DNA from: DATCJA01 sp963734635
GTDB taxonomy: Bacteria; Acidobacteriota; Vicinamibacteria; Vicinamibacterales; UBA2999
Direction of reading: 5' to 3'
Length of the DNA stretch: 64,000 nt
Assembly (NCBI GenBank): GCA_963734635.1
Contig: CAVTIA010000003.1
Location: 868,001 to 932,000, forward strand
Every line of letters starts with the position of its first letter. Positions within the stretch are counted from its first letter, which is position 1. Shown here in pieces: positions 25,245-35,315 of this stretch. The position numbers were made by a program, and so were the translations under genes. The notes below the pieces were generated by a model. It saw nothing but the letters and a program-made list of their open reading frames with translations, ran no database searches and was not told the origin of the DNA.

Positions 25245-26348
25245 ATGCGCGTGGCCATTGACGCGCGGGAGCTTCGAGGGGAACCAACCGGCGTCGGTCG
25301 GTATCTCGCCGGGCTGCTTGACGCCTGGGAGACGCTTCCCGCGGCGCGGTCGCATGAGTTTGTCCTCTGCGCGCCCGGGCCCATTGAACGCACCAGCCGT
25401 GGCGTACGAACTGTCGTTCGCCAGGGCGCGATTGGAAAGGCGGGGACGGCGTGGGAACAACTCACGCTGCCTGCGCTTGTGCGCGAGATCAAAGCGGATG
25501 TGCTTTTTGCGCCTGGCTACACGGGCCCCGTGTTTTGTCCGGTGCCGCTTGTGGTGGCCATCCACGACGTCTCCTTTGCTGCGCGGCCTGAATGGTTTGC
25601 ACCACGAGAAGGACTGCGGCGCCGGATCCTCGCCTGGCTCGCGGCGCGGCGCGCTGCGCGGGTTCTGACGATTTCGGAGTTCTCCAAGCGCGAGATCGCG
25701 GCGCGGCTGCACATCGACGAGTCGAGGATCGAAGTGGCGTACCCTGGCACAACGTATCCGGCGAAGCGTTCAAACGTGAGCACCGCCGGTTCAACAGAGA
25801 ACGGTCAGCTGGTGCTCTTCGTAGGGTCGCTTTTCACCCGTCGTCACATACCTGCCCTCATCGATGGATTCGCGAAGCTCTCGCGCCAGCGACCAGCGGT
25901 GGCGCTCGAGATCGTCGGTGACAACCGCACGACACCTCGAGTTGATTTTCAAGCGCTCGTTTCTGCAAGCGGAGCCGCCGACCGCATCACGCTCAGGTCG
26001 TACGTTGCCGAGGAGACGCTGCAGGCGCTATACAGCCGCGCGCGAGCCTTCGTATTCCTCTCGGAATACGAAGGATTCGGACTCACTCCACTCGAGGCGC
26101 TCGCTGCCGGCGTACCGATCGTCGTGCTCGACACCCCTGTAGCGCGTGAGGTGTATCAGGATGCGGCAGTCTATGTGCCGCGTCCCGATGCGGGGCTGGT
26201 CCATGCTGCTCTCGAGCGGGTGCTGTTTGAAGATGCGGAACGTGCGCGGATTCTGGAGGCGTCGGCGCGTGTGCTTCCCCGCTATTCCTGGAACGCGTGC
26301 GCCGAACAGGTCCTCGCAGTGTTGTCAGCGACTGCCAAACGGGGATGA
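25245..26348 (+). CDS. GT4 glycosyltransferase 2
   Basis: I choose the ATG at 25245, 2 bases after the upstream stop. The product is 367 aa, starting MRVAIDARELRGEPTGVGRY. The central VLFVGSLFTRRHIPALIDGF and the donor site EYEGFGLTPLEALAAGVPIV place it in GT4. The two GT4 genes share the same N-terminal layout (DARxLR..TGVGxY) and may have arisen by duplication. Its stop overlaps the next gene's ATG (ATGA). Confidence 0.88.
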   Translation: MRVAIDARELRGEPTGVGRYLAGLLDAWETLPAARSHEFVLCAPGPIERTSRGVRTVVRQGAIGKAGTAWEQLTLPALVREIKADVLFAPGYTGPVFCPVPLVVAIHDVSFAARPEWFAPREGLRRRILAWLAARRAARVLTISEFSKREIAARLHIDESRIEVAYPGTTYPAKRSNVSTAGSTENGQLVLFVGSLFTRRHIPALIDGFAKLSRQRPAVALEIVGDNRTTPRVDFQALVSASGAADRITLRSYVAEETLQALYSRARAFVFLSEYEGFGLTPLEALAAGVPIVVLDTPVAREVYQDAAVYVPRPDAGLVHAALERVLFEDAERARILEASARVLPRYSWNACAEQVLAVLSATAKRG

Positions 26349-27168
26349 CGCCGCTCGTCTCCGTCGTCATCGTGACGTACAACTCGAGGCGTCACATCGA
26401 TGCGTGCCTCGAGTCGGCGGTGGAGACGCTCCCGCCCCTCGATTACGAGGCGGTCGTTGTTGACAATGCCTCGCCTGATAGCACGGGGCTCGCCGTCCGA
26501 CAACGGTGGCCTGCCGTACGTGTGATCGAGGCGGGGGGAATCTCGGCTTCGCCCGCGCCACAAATATCGGGATCCGGCAGTCCTCCGGTGCGTTTGTACT
26601 CGTCCTGAACCCCGACACCGTACTCCATCCCGGCTCCATCAAACGGCTCCTCGAGGTGCTCGAATCGACGCAGGATGTCGCGGTTGTGGGCCCGAGGCTG
26701 GTAGACGGACGCGGTCGTGCGGAGCTGTCGTTCGGCTCGATGATCGGGCCGGTTTCAGAACTGCGTCAAAAACTCCTCGTTCGGGGGAACGACCGCGAAG
26801 CGCCAGTCATCCACAGTCACGTGCAGCGGCTGACACGGAGGTCGCGCGTCGTGGACTGGGTGAGCGGCGCCTGCCTGCTGGTTCGCCGATCCGACGCGGA
26901 GGCTGTTGGCCTGTTCGACGAGCGGTACTTCATGTACACGGAAGACGTCGACTTCTGCGCCGCGATACGTGCTCGCGGCGGCAAGGTGCTGTTCATCGCG
27001 GACGCGGAGGTATCCCACATTCGGGGCCAATCGGTTGCATCGCTGCCGCACGCGACGGAGATGGCGTACCGTCGCAGTCAGCTCGCCTTCTATGCGAAGC
27101 ACCACCCTGGCTGGCTGCCACTGCTCCGCGCGTATTTGACCCTGAGCAATCGCCTGCCGCCCGGGTGA
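26345..27168 (+). CDS. GT2 rhamnosyltransferase-like protein, one frameshift at a G homopolymer
   Basis: The N-terminus (TPLVSVVIVTYNSRRHIDAC, VVVDNASPDSTG) ends in a run of six G at 26533-26538. The frame then shifts by one to GGNLGFARATNIGIRQSSGA, LVLNPDTVLHPGSIKR. The signature NxGFAxxxNxG and a DPD-like metal site, plus YFMYTEDVDFCAAIRARGGK, match WbbL/rhamnosyltransferase-like GT2 enzymes. With the run corrected the protein is about 274 aa, slightly short of the family's usual 280-300. Confidence 0.85.
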
Positions 27169-27223
27169 CACCAAATATAATGACTGGAAGAGACCTGGGA
27201 TTCACGACAACGGTCCAGTAACA

Positions 27224-28339
27224 ATGCGGGTCGCGATCGACGCGCGCAAGCTCCACGATTTCGGCATCGGGACGTACACGCGCAATCTGCTGCGTTACCT
27301 CGCACGCATTGATAGCGACAGTGAATACGTGCTGCTGTGCCAGCAGTCCGACCTCGAGGTCGGTTCGCAGCTCGGCCCGAACTTCCGGACGGTGCTCGAG
27401 CCGTCGCCCAGCTATTCGATTCGGGAACAGTTCCATGTGCCCTGGGTGCTCTACCGCGAGCGCCCCGACGTTTTCCACGCACCGCATTACGTGTTGCCTC
27501 CGGCGGCACGGTGCCGTTCAGTCGTCACCATTCACGACTGCATCCACCTGATGTTTCCGCAGTATCTGCGGCATCGGGCAGCCTACGCGTACGCGCGGCT
27601 GTCGATGTGGACGGCCGTGAGGCGATCGCACCGGATTCTGACCGTCTCAGAGGCGTCGAAGCGCGACATCATCCATTTCTTCAACGTGCCGCCCGAAAAG
27701 ATCGTCGTCGTCTATAACGCGATTGACGAGCGGTTCCGCCGGGCACCGGCCGAGGAGGACGTGGCGCGCGTCCGCGAGCGCTATCAGCTTGCACAGGGAT
27801 TCGTGCTGTATGTCGGCAATATCAAGCCACACAAGAACCTCGTGCGGCTCATCGAGGCGTACGACATGCTGCGACACCGCGGCTTCGACGACCTCAAGCT
27901 GCTCATTATCGGCGACGAAATCTCGAAGCTCCCGGCGCTGCGGCGGGCCGTTCACACGCACAAGCTCCACAAGCACGTGCGGTTCCTTGGCTACCTGCCG
28001 GATGAGACGCTCGCGGTGCTGTACCGACTGGCCGAGGTGTTCGTCTTCCCCTCGCTGTACGAAGGATTCGGCCTGCCTCCACTAGAGGCGATGGCGTGTG
28101 GGACGCCGGTCGTGACGTCGAACGTCTCTTCAATGCCCGAGGTGGCGGGCGACGCCGCCGTGCTGGTCGATCCGTACGAGGTCGAATCAATCGCCGAAGG
28201 TATCGAGCGCGTGCTGACAAATCCCACGCTCAGCGCGGAGCTCCGCACGAAGGGGATGGCCCGCGCGCGCGAATTTTCGTGGGAGCGCTCGGTGGCCAGA
28301 ACCCGGGAGCTCTATCAGGAGGTTGGAGGACGCAGCTGA
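27224..28339 (+). CDS. GT4 glycosyltransferase 3
   Basis: The 371-aa enzyme begins MRVAIDARKLHDFGIGTYTR and has VLYVGNIKPHKNLVRLIEAY and LYEGFGLPPLEAMACGTPVV. These are the acceptor loop, hinge and donor site of the mannosyl- or galactosyl-type GT4 group. Intact. A 55-bp gap precedes it, so it may have its own weak promoter. Its stop codon overlaps the next gene by the sequence CTGA. Confidence 0.9.
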   Translation: MRVAIDARKLHDFGIGTYTRNLLRYLARIDSDSEYVLLCQQSDLEVGSQLGPNFRTVLEPSPSYSIREQFHVPWVLYRERPDVFHAPHYVLPPAARCRSVVTIHDCIHLMFPQYLRHRAAYAYARLSMWTAVRRSHRILTVSEASKRDIIHFFNVPPEKIVVVYNAIDERFRRAPAEEDVARVRERYQLAQGFVLYVGNIKPHKNLVRLIEAYDMLRHRGFDDLKLLIIGDEISKLPALRRAVHTHKLHKHVRFLGYLPDETLAVLYRLAEVFVFPSLYEGFGLPPLEAMACGTPVVTSNVSSMPEVAGDAAVLVDPYEVESIAEGIERVLTNPTLSAELRTKGMARAREFSWERSVARTRELYQEVGGRS

Positions 28340-29448
28340 GGACGGCGCTCATTCACGACTGGCTGACGGGCATGCGCGGCGGCGAGCGCGTGCTCGAAGC
28401 ATTGTGCGAGCTGCATCCCGACGCAGACATTTTCACGTTGTGCCACGTGCGCGGCTCGGTGTCCGCCGCGATCGAGCGCCACCGCATCGAGACGTCCTTC
28501 GTTCAGCGGCTACCGCTCGCGTCGGCCTACTATCGGCAGTACCTGCCGCTGTTTCCTCTGGCGATCGAGCAGTTCGACCTGGATCCGTACGAGCTCGTAA
28601 TCAGCTCCAGCCATTGTGCCGCCAAGGCCGTCGTGCCTCCTGGCCGGGCGCGCCACATTTGCTACTGTCACTCGCCGATGCGGTATGCGTGGGATCAGTA
28701 CGACGCCTACTTCGGTCCGGCTCGCGTAGGGCGCTTCGCGCACCGGTGGGTGTATCGGCCGATGATGGCGCGGCTGGCGCGGTGGGATGTGGCGACTGCG
28801 ACGCGCGTCGATCGGTTCGTCGCCAACTCGGCGCACGTTGCGGCGCGGATCCGCCGATACTATAATCGCGAGGCGACGATCGTGTATCCACCGGTCGACA
28901 CGGTCTTCTTCCAACCTGCTGAAATCCCCGCGGGCACACACTTTCTGATCGTGTCTGCCCTCGTCCCGTACAAACGAATCGAGCTGGCGATGGAGGCATG
29001 CGAGCGGGTCGGTGCATCGCTACGAATCATCGGCGACGGTCCCGATCGGCGGCGGCTCGAAGCGCGCGCCGGGCAGACGGTGGAATTTCTCGGCCGGTTG
29101 GCCGATGAAGACGTCCGCGACGAGTACCGCAGGGCGCTCGCGGTGATTCTTCCGGGCGAGGAGGACTTCGGCATTGTCCCGGTCGAAGCTCACGCGTGCG
29201 GGCGCCCTGTTGTCGCGCTTGCGCGCGGCGGGGCCGTGGAAACGGTCGTCAGGGACGAGAACGGTGTATTGTTCGAGGAGCCCACGGTCGGGGCGCTCGT
29301 CACCGCGCTCGAGCGTGCAGCCAGCCGCCGCTTCGACCCGAACAAGATACGAGCGTCGGCGGACCGTTTCACCCGCGAGCGCCACCTGCACCGGATGCGT
29401 GAGGTGATCGACGAGACGATCAACGCGCCGGCCGGAACACGATGGTAA
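28336..29448 (+). CDS. GT4 glycosyltransferase 4, apparent CTG start
   Basis: Family members begin with Met directly before RTALIHDWLTGMRGGERVLE. Here that position is CTG (28336-28338), overlapping the upstream stop as CTGA, with GGAGGA five bases before it. The next in-frame ATG (28372) would remove the conserved start. The remainder is a complete GT4: HYCHSPMRYAWDQYD-like acceptor region, FLIVSALVPYKRIELAMEAC, and donor motif EDFGIVPVEAHACGRPVVA. It overlaps the next gene by 7 bases. Confidence 0.85.
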   Translation: MRTALIHDWLTGMRGGERVLEALCELHPDADIFTLCHVRGSVSAAIERHRIETSFVQRLPLASAYYRQYLPLFPLAIEQFDLDPYELVISSSHCAAKAVVPPGRARHICYCHSPMRYAWDQYDAYFGPARVGRFAHRWVYRPMMARLARWDVATATRVDRFVANSAHVAARIRRYYNREATIVYPPVDTVFFQPAEIPAGTHFLIVSALVPYKRIELAMEACERVGASLRIIGDGPDRRRLEARAGQTVEFLGRLADEDVRDEYRRALAVILPGEEDFGIVPVEAHACGRPVVALARGGAVETVVRDENGVLFEEPTVGALVTALERAASRRFDPNKIRASADRFTRERHLHRMREVIDETINAPAGTRW

Positions 29449-30880
29449 GACGCTACAACCGCCTGCTCGTCGCCTGCTACGTCGTCATGGACGTCATCCT
29501 GGCGATGTGGGCGTTCATCCTCGCCTACGGCATCCGTTTCGAAAGCGGCCTCGTCCCGATCACTCATGGCTATCCGCCGTTCGAACAGTACGTGAACGTG
29601 CTGCCGTTCATCGCTGTCTTGACGCCGCTTGCGTTTCAGCTGCAGGGCGTCTATCGCCTGCGCCGGGGCCGGTCGCGCGTGGACGACTTTTTCGCCGTGC
29701 TGATCGGCACCATCCTCGCCGTCGTGCTCGGTGTGATCTCCACCCTCTACGTCCAGGTGTATTACGCGTCGGACGAAGCCAAGGCACGGGGCGCGTACGA
29801 AGTCTCGCAAATCGTGTGGGCGCTCTTCCTCGTGCTGAACGTTTTGTTTACGTACAGCTCGCGCGAAGCGGTGCGCGAACTCCTCGAGCGGCGATGGCGC
29901 GCCGGCATCGGGCTGAAGCGCATTCTCATTGCCGGGGCAGGCGATCTCGGGCGCATGGTGGCCGATCGCGTTCTGCAACACCGCGAGCTTGGGTATCAGG
30001 TGATCGGGTTCGTTGACGATCGCGCGGGCGGGGATCACCTCGGGTATCGCGGGCTGCCGCTGCTCGGCACGCTCACCGAGGTCGGCGAAATCGCCCAGCG
30101 CGAGCGCATCGACCACCTGTACGTGGCCCTGCCGCTCGAGGAACACTCGAAGCTGCTCGACCTGATCGAGATTACGAGCCGCGAGGTGATCGACGTCAAA
30201 GTCGTGCCGGACCTGCTGCAGTTCATCGCGCTCCGCGCGCGGCTCGAGGATCTCGACGGGCTTCCCATCATCAACGTCAACGACGTCCCGCTGCACGGGT
30301 TCAACAGCTGGGTCAAGCGCGCCATCGACGTCGCCGTATCTGCCGTCGCGCTCGTGCTTCTCGCTGTGCCGCTGGCGATCATTGCGGCCGTCGTGCGCCT
30401 AACGTCGCCGGGAGCCGTCTTCTACCGGCAGGAGCGGATGGGGCTCGACGGCAGGGCATTCAACGTTTTTAAGTTTCGATCGATGTACGAGGGCGCCGAA
30501 GACGGCACCGGGCCGGTCTGGGCCCGCGATGACGACCCTCGCGCCACCGCCGTTGGGCGCTGGCTCCGCCGGTTCGATCTCGACGAATTGCCGCAGTTCT
30601 GGAACGTGCTGAAGGGCGATATGTCCATCGTCGGTCCGCGGCCGGAGCGCCCCTACTTCGTCGAACAGTTCAAGCACCGCATTCCGCAATACATGCTCCG
30701 CCACAAGGTGAAAGCAGGCATCACCGGCTGGGCCCAGGTGAACGGCTGGCGCGGGAACACGTCTCTCGAAAAGCGCATCGAGTACGACCTCTACTACATC
30801 GAGAACTGGTCGGTGACCCTCGACCTGAAAATCATGTGGCTCACCCTCTTTCGCGGCCTGTTTCAACGCGGGATGGCATA

Positions 30881-30884
<4 letters not shown>
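29442..30884 (+). CDS. Polyprenyl-phosphate sugar-phosphate transferase (WcaJ/PssY-like initiating enzyme)
   Basis: The 480-aa polyisoprenyl-phosphate hexose-1-P transferase would start the lipid-linked glycan by moving a sugar-phosphate from a nucleotide sugar to undecaprenyl phosphate. Four N-terminal membrane helices lie at about residues 8-150. A Rossmann-like domain follows (ILIAGAGDLGRMVADRVL). One hairpin helix (VAVSAVALVLLAVPLAIIAA) precedes the catalytic domain with FKFRSMYEGAEDGTGPVWAR, RRFDLDELPQFWNVLKGDMS and VGPRPERPYF. Intact. It overlaps both neighbours. Confidence 0.9.
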
Positions 30885-31813
<929 letters not shown>

Positions 31814-31834
31814 GCGCGCTCTGCGTCAGCGTTG

Positions 31835-31868
31835 CGTCGCGAGCATGCCGGCCGGGATGCTCGCGACG
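31835..31868. terminator. Perfect 12-bp hairpin between convergent genes
   Basis: CGTCGCGAGCAT (31835-31846) and ATGCTCGCGACG (31857-31868) form a perfect stem with a 10-base GC-rich loop, between the convergent ends of the decarboxylase and pgsA genes. There is no T-run on either side, so it is a terminator-like or transcript-end-protecting hairpin, not a classical intrinsic terminator. Confidence 0.55.
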
Positions 31869-31940
31869 GAACGAATTGAAGTGAAGAAATAGGGATCGCG
31901 GCGTTCCCGTCAAGAAAGCAGGCAGGTTCAACTGCGGCGG

Positions 31941-32519
31941 TCACACATGCGAGACCGGTCCTGCCTCCGGTTCATTGATCAGCCGGCGCAGCTTGAGGAA
32001 GTAATCGATTCCTGAAATCAGCGTCACTCCAAGCGCAGCCCAGATAAACAGATCCACGATTACCGCCTGTTCCTGGCGGAAGTTGTAGTACATCACCACG
32101 ACGCTCGTCACGATGTAAGTGGCGGTGGCGAGCTTGCCCCAGAACGAGGGCGTGAACGTGCGCGGGCCGAGCGCGAGTCTGATGATCGCTACGACGGCTA
32201 CGATGACGATGTCGCGGCTGATCACCAGGATCGTCAGCCACAGCGGCAGATGGTTGGTGAGCGGAACGGCGGGCGTCGTCAGTACGATGAACGTGGTGAC
32301 GAGCAGCAGCTTGTCCGCCATCGGATCCAGCCATGCACCCAGGCTCGTGCGCTGACCAGCGCGCCTCGCGATGAGCCCGTCCAGGGCATCGGTAATGCCG
32401 GCGACGAGGAACGTTACGAGCGACCACCCGAGATACCCGTACACCACGAGCAGCACAAACGCTGGGACCAGCATGATCCGGAGAATCGTGAGCTGGTTCG
32501 CGACGGTGAGAATGCCCAC
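31941..32519 (-). CDS. pgsA: CDP-diacylglycerol--glycerol-3-phosphate 3-phosphatidyltransferase
   Basis: It makes phosphatidylglycerol phosphate in the inner membrane. I use the GTG at 32519, which gives VGILTVANQLTILRIMLVPA and 192 aa, the normal size. The CDP-alcohol phosphotransferase motif is complete: DALDGLIARRAGQRTSLG followed by AWLDPMADK (D-G-x2-A-R-x8-G-x3-D-x3-D). About five membrane helices are visible. The start lies 13 bases from the stop of the TPR/SLH gene. Confidence 0.88.
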   Translation of the reverse strand: MGILTVANQLTILRIMLVPAFVLLVVYGYLGWSLVTFLVAGITDALDGLIARRAGQRTSLGAWLDPMADKLLLVTTFIVLTTPAVPLTNHLPLWLTILVISRDIVIVAVVAIIRLALGPRTFTPSFWGKLATATYIVTSVVVMYYNFRQEQAVIVDLFIWAALGVTLISGIDYFLKLRRLINEPEAGPVSHV

Positions 32520-32532
32520 GGGACGGCGAAGC

Positions 32533-33888
32533 TCAGCGCCGAGCGGCGAGATCGCGAAGCCGGAGGATGGTATCGGCCGCCTCGGCGCCGGACACGAGGC
32601 GGGCCACTTCGAAGCGAGAGCCGGCAGCGAGAGGCATGACTCCGGACGCAATAGCAACCGACGCCGCGGGATAGCTGAGATGCGCGGTCGGCATGTCGGC
32701 GAAAGCAGGTCGTGCAGTGAGGAAGGGTCGCAGCTCTGGTCGACTGGCCGCCGCGAGCGTCACGGTGCGGCTGACGGCACTGGCGAGGTCCGCGCGTGTC
32801 ACAGGGCTGGCGGGCTGGAACGTGTGATTCGCGAATGGCTCGATCACACCCGCACGGGCGACGGCCGCAATCCACGACGCCGCCCAATGGTCAGTGATGT
32901 CGGTCACGACGACCTCCCGGGCAGGCGCCGACGCCAGAAGGTCTTCCAGCCGAACGCCGATGAGGGCTGCCAGATCGCCGCGCGTGATCTGCGGCGCTGC
33001 GGCAATGGCCCGGAACTCGGCCGGGAGCTTGATATCGCGCGCGCGCTCTGCGAGTCTTGCCACTCGCGCCGTCAAATCGGCGCTCGGCTCCATGGCCGCG
33101 GCCTGCCGATACGCCGTCTCCGCGCCCGTAAAGTCCTGGCGCGTCTCCAGCAGCTCCCCTATCTGAATCAGCGACGCCGTGTCGGCGGGATCGAGCTGGA
33201 CGGCGCGTCTGAATCCGTTTATTGCGGCGTCGGTGTTACCCTGCCGCTGCCTCACGACAGCAAGGTCACGGTGCAGAAACGGGCTGTCGGGGGATGCTGT
33301 GATCGCGCGTTCGTAGGCGCTTGCCGCCTCGTCCAGTCGGTTGGCTGCGGTCGCGGTGCGCGCGGTGTCGATCAGATCCTGAAGACCGCGGAAACGCAGT
33401 ACATCCACCCGCCGCCGCACATCTGTTAGCGATGCATCGGCAGCCAGCGCCGCTTCGAATGATTCGAGCGCCGCCGCGTCGCGCTTGAGCGCAAGGAGCA
33501 CCTGACCGCGCCCGACGAGCGCCGGTACATAGGCTGGCGCCGTCCGTAGAACGCCGTCGAACGCACCGAGCGCCCGATCGAAGTCTGTGGCGGCGAGCGC
33601 AACGTACGCGCTCCCGGCGCGTGCGGGGTAAAGCCCGGGCGTCCGTTTCAACGCGTCGGCAAACTCTCGATCGGCGCTCTGAAGATCGTTGCCCTGCAGG
33701 AACCGCCAGCCACGGTCGACGCGCGCGGCATCGTCCGTACCTCCAAGACCCTTCGGAAGCCCGGGATACATGAAGTCCGGGAAAGCCGGCGAGGTCGTCG
33801 TGACCGGTGGCGCAGACCGCGGAGCGCAGGCGCTAAGACAGGTCACCATCAACCCCAGTACAACCCAATCAGCTCGCATTCGCGTCAT
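32533..33888 (-). CDS. Lipoprotein with TPR array and C-terminal SLH-like domain
   Basis: The 451-aa protein has a lipoprotein signal (VLGLMVTCLSAC, Cys at residue 21). From about residue 60 to 270 it has TPR repeats (for example YPARAGSAYVALAATDFDRA, HRDLAVVRQRQGNTDAAING). From residue 290 it has S-layer-homology-like units (TDITDHWAASWIAAVARAGV, FANHTFQPASPVTRADLA, FADMPTAHLSYPAASVAIA). SLH units bind cell-wall polymers or act as peptidoglycan-contact modules. TPRs bring in protein partners. It is probably an outer-membrane-anchored scaffold. Its start overlaps the 3' end of hflX by 20 bases. Confidence 0.75.
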   Translation of the reverse strand: MTRMRADWVVLGLMVTCLSACAPRSAPPVTTTSPAFPDFMYPGLPKGLGGTDDAARVDRGWRFLQGNDLQSADREFADALKRTPGLYPARAGSAYVALAATDFDRALGAFDGVLRTAPAYVPALVGRGQVLLALKRDAAALESFEAALAADASLTDVRRRVDVLRFRGLQDLIDTARTATAANRLDEAASAYERAITASPDSPFLHRDLAVVRQRQGNTDAAINGFRRAVQLDPADTASLIQIGELLETRQDFTGAETAYRQAAAMEPSADLTARVARLAERARDIKLPAEFRAIAAAPQITRGDLAALIGVRLEDLLASAPAREVVVTDITDHWAASWIAAVARAGVIEPFANHTFQPASPVTRADLASAVSRTVTLAAASRPELRPFLTARPAFADMPTAHLSYPAASVAIASGVMPLAAGSRFEVARLVSGAEAADTILRLRDLAARR

Positions 33889-35155
33889 CTCCGGGTGTCT
33901 CTGGCGCCGTCAGGCGCGCGATGTACCGGCGTGGCACGTCTGCCTCGATGACGACGCGCCCGTTGGTGGCGACGTGACTGACGACGCGCGCCACGCGATA
34001 TAAGCGTGAAATCTGTTCACGGTCGAAGGCTCGTGCGCTGTCGAAGGTAATAGTAATGCGCCGCGTATCGAGCGCGAGCCGGGAAGCCATCATTTGTACC
34101 AGCTCGTCTATCCCGTCGCCCGTGCGCGCCGAAACCAGGGCCGCTGCCGGGTCACGGTCGGCAATGCGACGCCTCTCATCGGCCGTAATCGCGTCCACCT
34201 TGTTGTAAACATCGAGGCTTGGGACATCCGCCGCGCCAACCTCTTCCAACACTTTCCGAACCGCCGCCACCTGGTGGTCGCGTTCGGCGGATGCGGCGTC
34301 GATGACGTGCAGCGCAAGGTCTGCTTCGGCCACCTCCTCGAGCGTGGCGCGAAAGGCCGCGACCAGCGTATGGGGCAGACGATCGATAAAACCCACGGTG
34401 TCGGAGACGAGCAGTTCGCGGCGATCCGGAAGACGAACCTGGCGGACAAGCGGATCCAGCGTGACGAAAAGCGCGTCGGACGCGAGCGCGTCCTCGTTAG
34501 TGATTCGGTTGAACAACGTGGTCTTTCCGGCGTTGGTGTACCCGACCAGCGCGACGGTTGGGACCGACTGCTTGTGCCGGCGCTCGCGCAGCTGTGATCG
34601 GCGCTGTCGCAGCTGGTCGATCTCCCGCTGAATCGATCGAATGCGCGTGCGGATGCGGCGCCGGTCGCTCTCGAGCTTCGTCTCGCCAGGACCCCTTGTG
34701 CCGATCCCTCCACCAAGACGCGACAGTGCGGTCCCGGTGCCGACCAGCCGGGGGAGGAGATACTTGAGCTGGGCGAGCTCGACCTGCCATTTGCCTTCGC
34801 GTGTGCAGGCCCGCCGCGCGAAGATGTCGAGAATCAGTTGCGTGCGGTCGACGACCTTGCGGTCGAGCCTCTCCTCGAGCTGTCTGAGCTGGGCTGGCGT
34901 CAACTCGTTGTCGAAGACGACGAGGTCGACACGCGCTTCCGCGCACGCTGCGGCCAGCGCGGACGCCTTGCCGCTGCCGATATACGTAGCGGGATCCGGC
35001 TTTGGCCTGTCCTGCATCACCCGAAGCACGACGACGGCCCCCGCGCTTTCGGCCAGGCCTGCCAGCTCGGTCAGAGATCGTTCCGAGTCGACGCGCCGAT
35101 GCGAGCCCGCGACAAGGCTCACAAGAGCTGCACGTTCGGGCTTCGTTGGCGACAC
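33869..35155 (-). CDS. hflX: GTPase HflX
   Basis: The 428-aa protein has the HflX N-terminal domain (YIGSGKASALAAACAEARVD, VVFDNELTPAQLRQLEERLD), the linker SRLGGGIGTRGPGETKLESD with coiled coil, and the G domain: P-loop VALVGYTNAGKTTLFNRIT, DTVGFIDRLPH and NKVD. HflX splits stalled or 100S ribosomes after stress. Intact and full length. Confidence 0.93.
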   Translation of the reverse strand: MSPTKPERAALVSLVAGSHRRVDSERSLTELAGLAESAGAVVVLRVMQDRPKPDPATYIGSGKASALAAACAEARVDLVVFDNELTPAQLRQLEERLDRKVVDRTQLILDIFARRACTREGKWQVELAQLKYLLPRLVGTGTALSRLGGGIGTRGPGETKLESDRRRIRTRIRSIQREIDQLRQRRSQLRERRHKQSVPTVALVGYTNAGKTTLFNRITNEDALASDALFVTLDPLVRQVRLPDRRELLVSDTVGFIDRLPHTLVAAFRATLEEVAEADLALHVIDAASAERDHQVAAVRKVLEEVGAADVPSLDVYNKVDAITADERRRIADRDPAAALVSARTGDGIDELVQMMASRLALDTRRITITFDSARAFDREQISRLYRVARVVSHVATNGRVVIEADVPRRYIARLTAPETPGDDANAS

Positions 35156-35177
35156 TCACTACAATAGCACCACGAAC

Positions 35178-35315
35178 GTGGCCCCTCGACGATTGAAACG
35201 AAAGTCCGCACCGCGGCCGCGGGCGCCGCTCCCGCGGCAGACGGGCGGGGTGCACGAGGACAAAACGAAACGTCCATGGCGCCGCCGGAAGCACAAGGCA
35301 AAGCAAGACGACTAG
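35178..35315 (+). CDS. Possible small basic protein, 45 aa
   Basis: A GTG-initiated frame encodes a Lys/Arg/Pro-rich peptide (APRRLKRKSAPRPRAPLPRQ, ending RRRKHKAKQDD). It sits between the divergent hflX start and the convergent end of the MFS gene. Its composition resembles small acidobacterial basic proteins, but no motif or ribosome-binding site confirms it. Confidence 0.3.
   Translation: MAPRRLKRKSAPRPRAPLPRQTGGVHEDKTKRPWRRRKHKAKQDD

Noticed and set aside
29190..30296. Long minus-strand open frame of 368 codons
   Set aside because: Antisense shadow of the phosphotransferase. Charged, repetitive composition.
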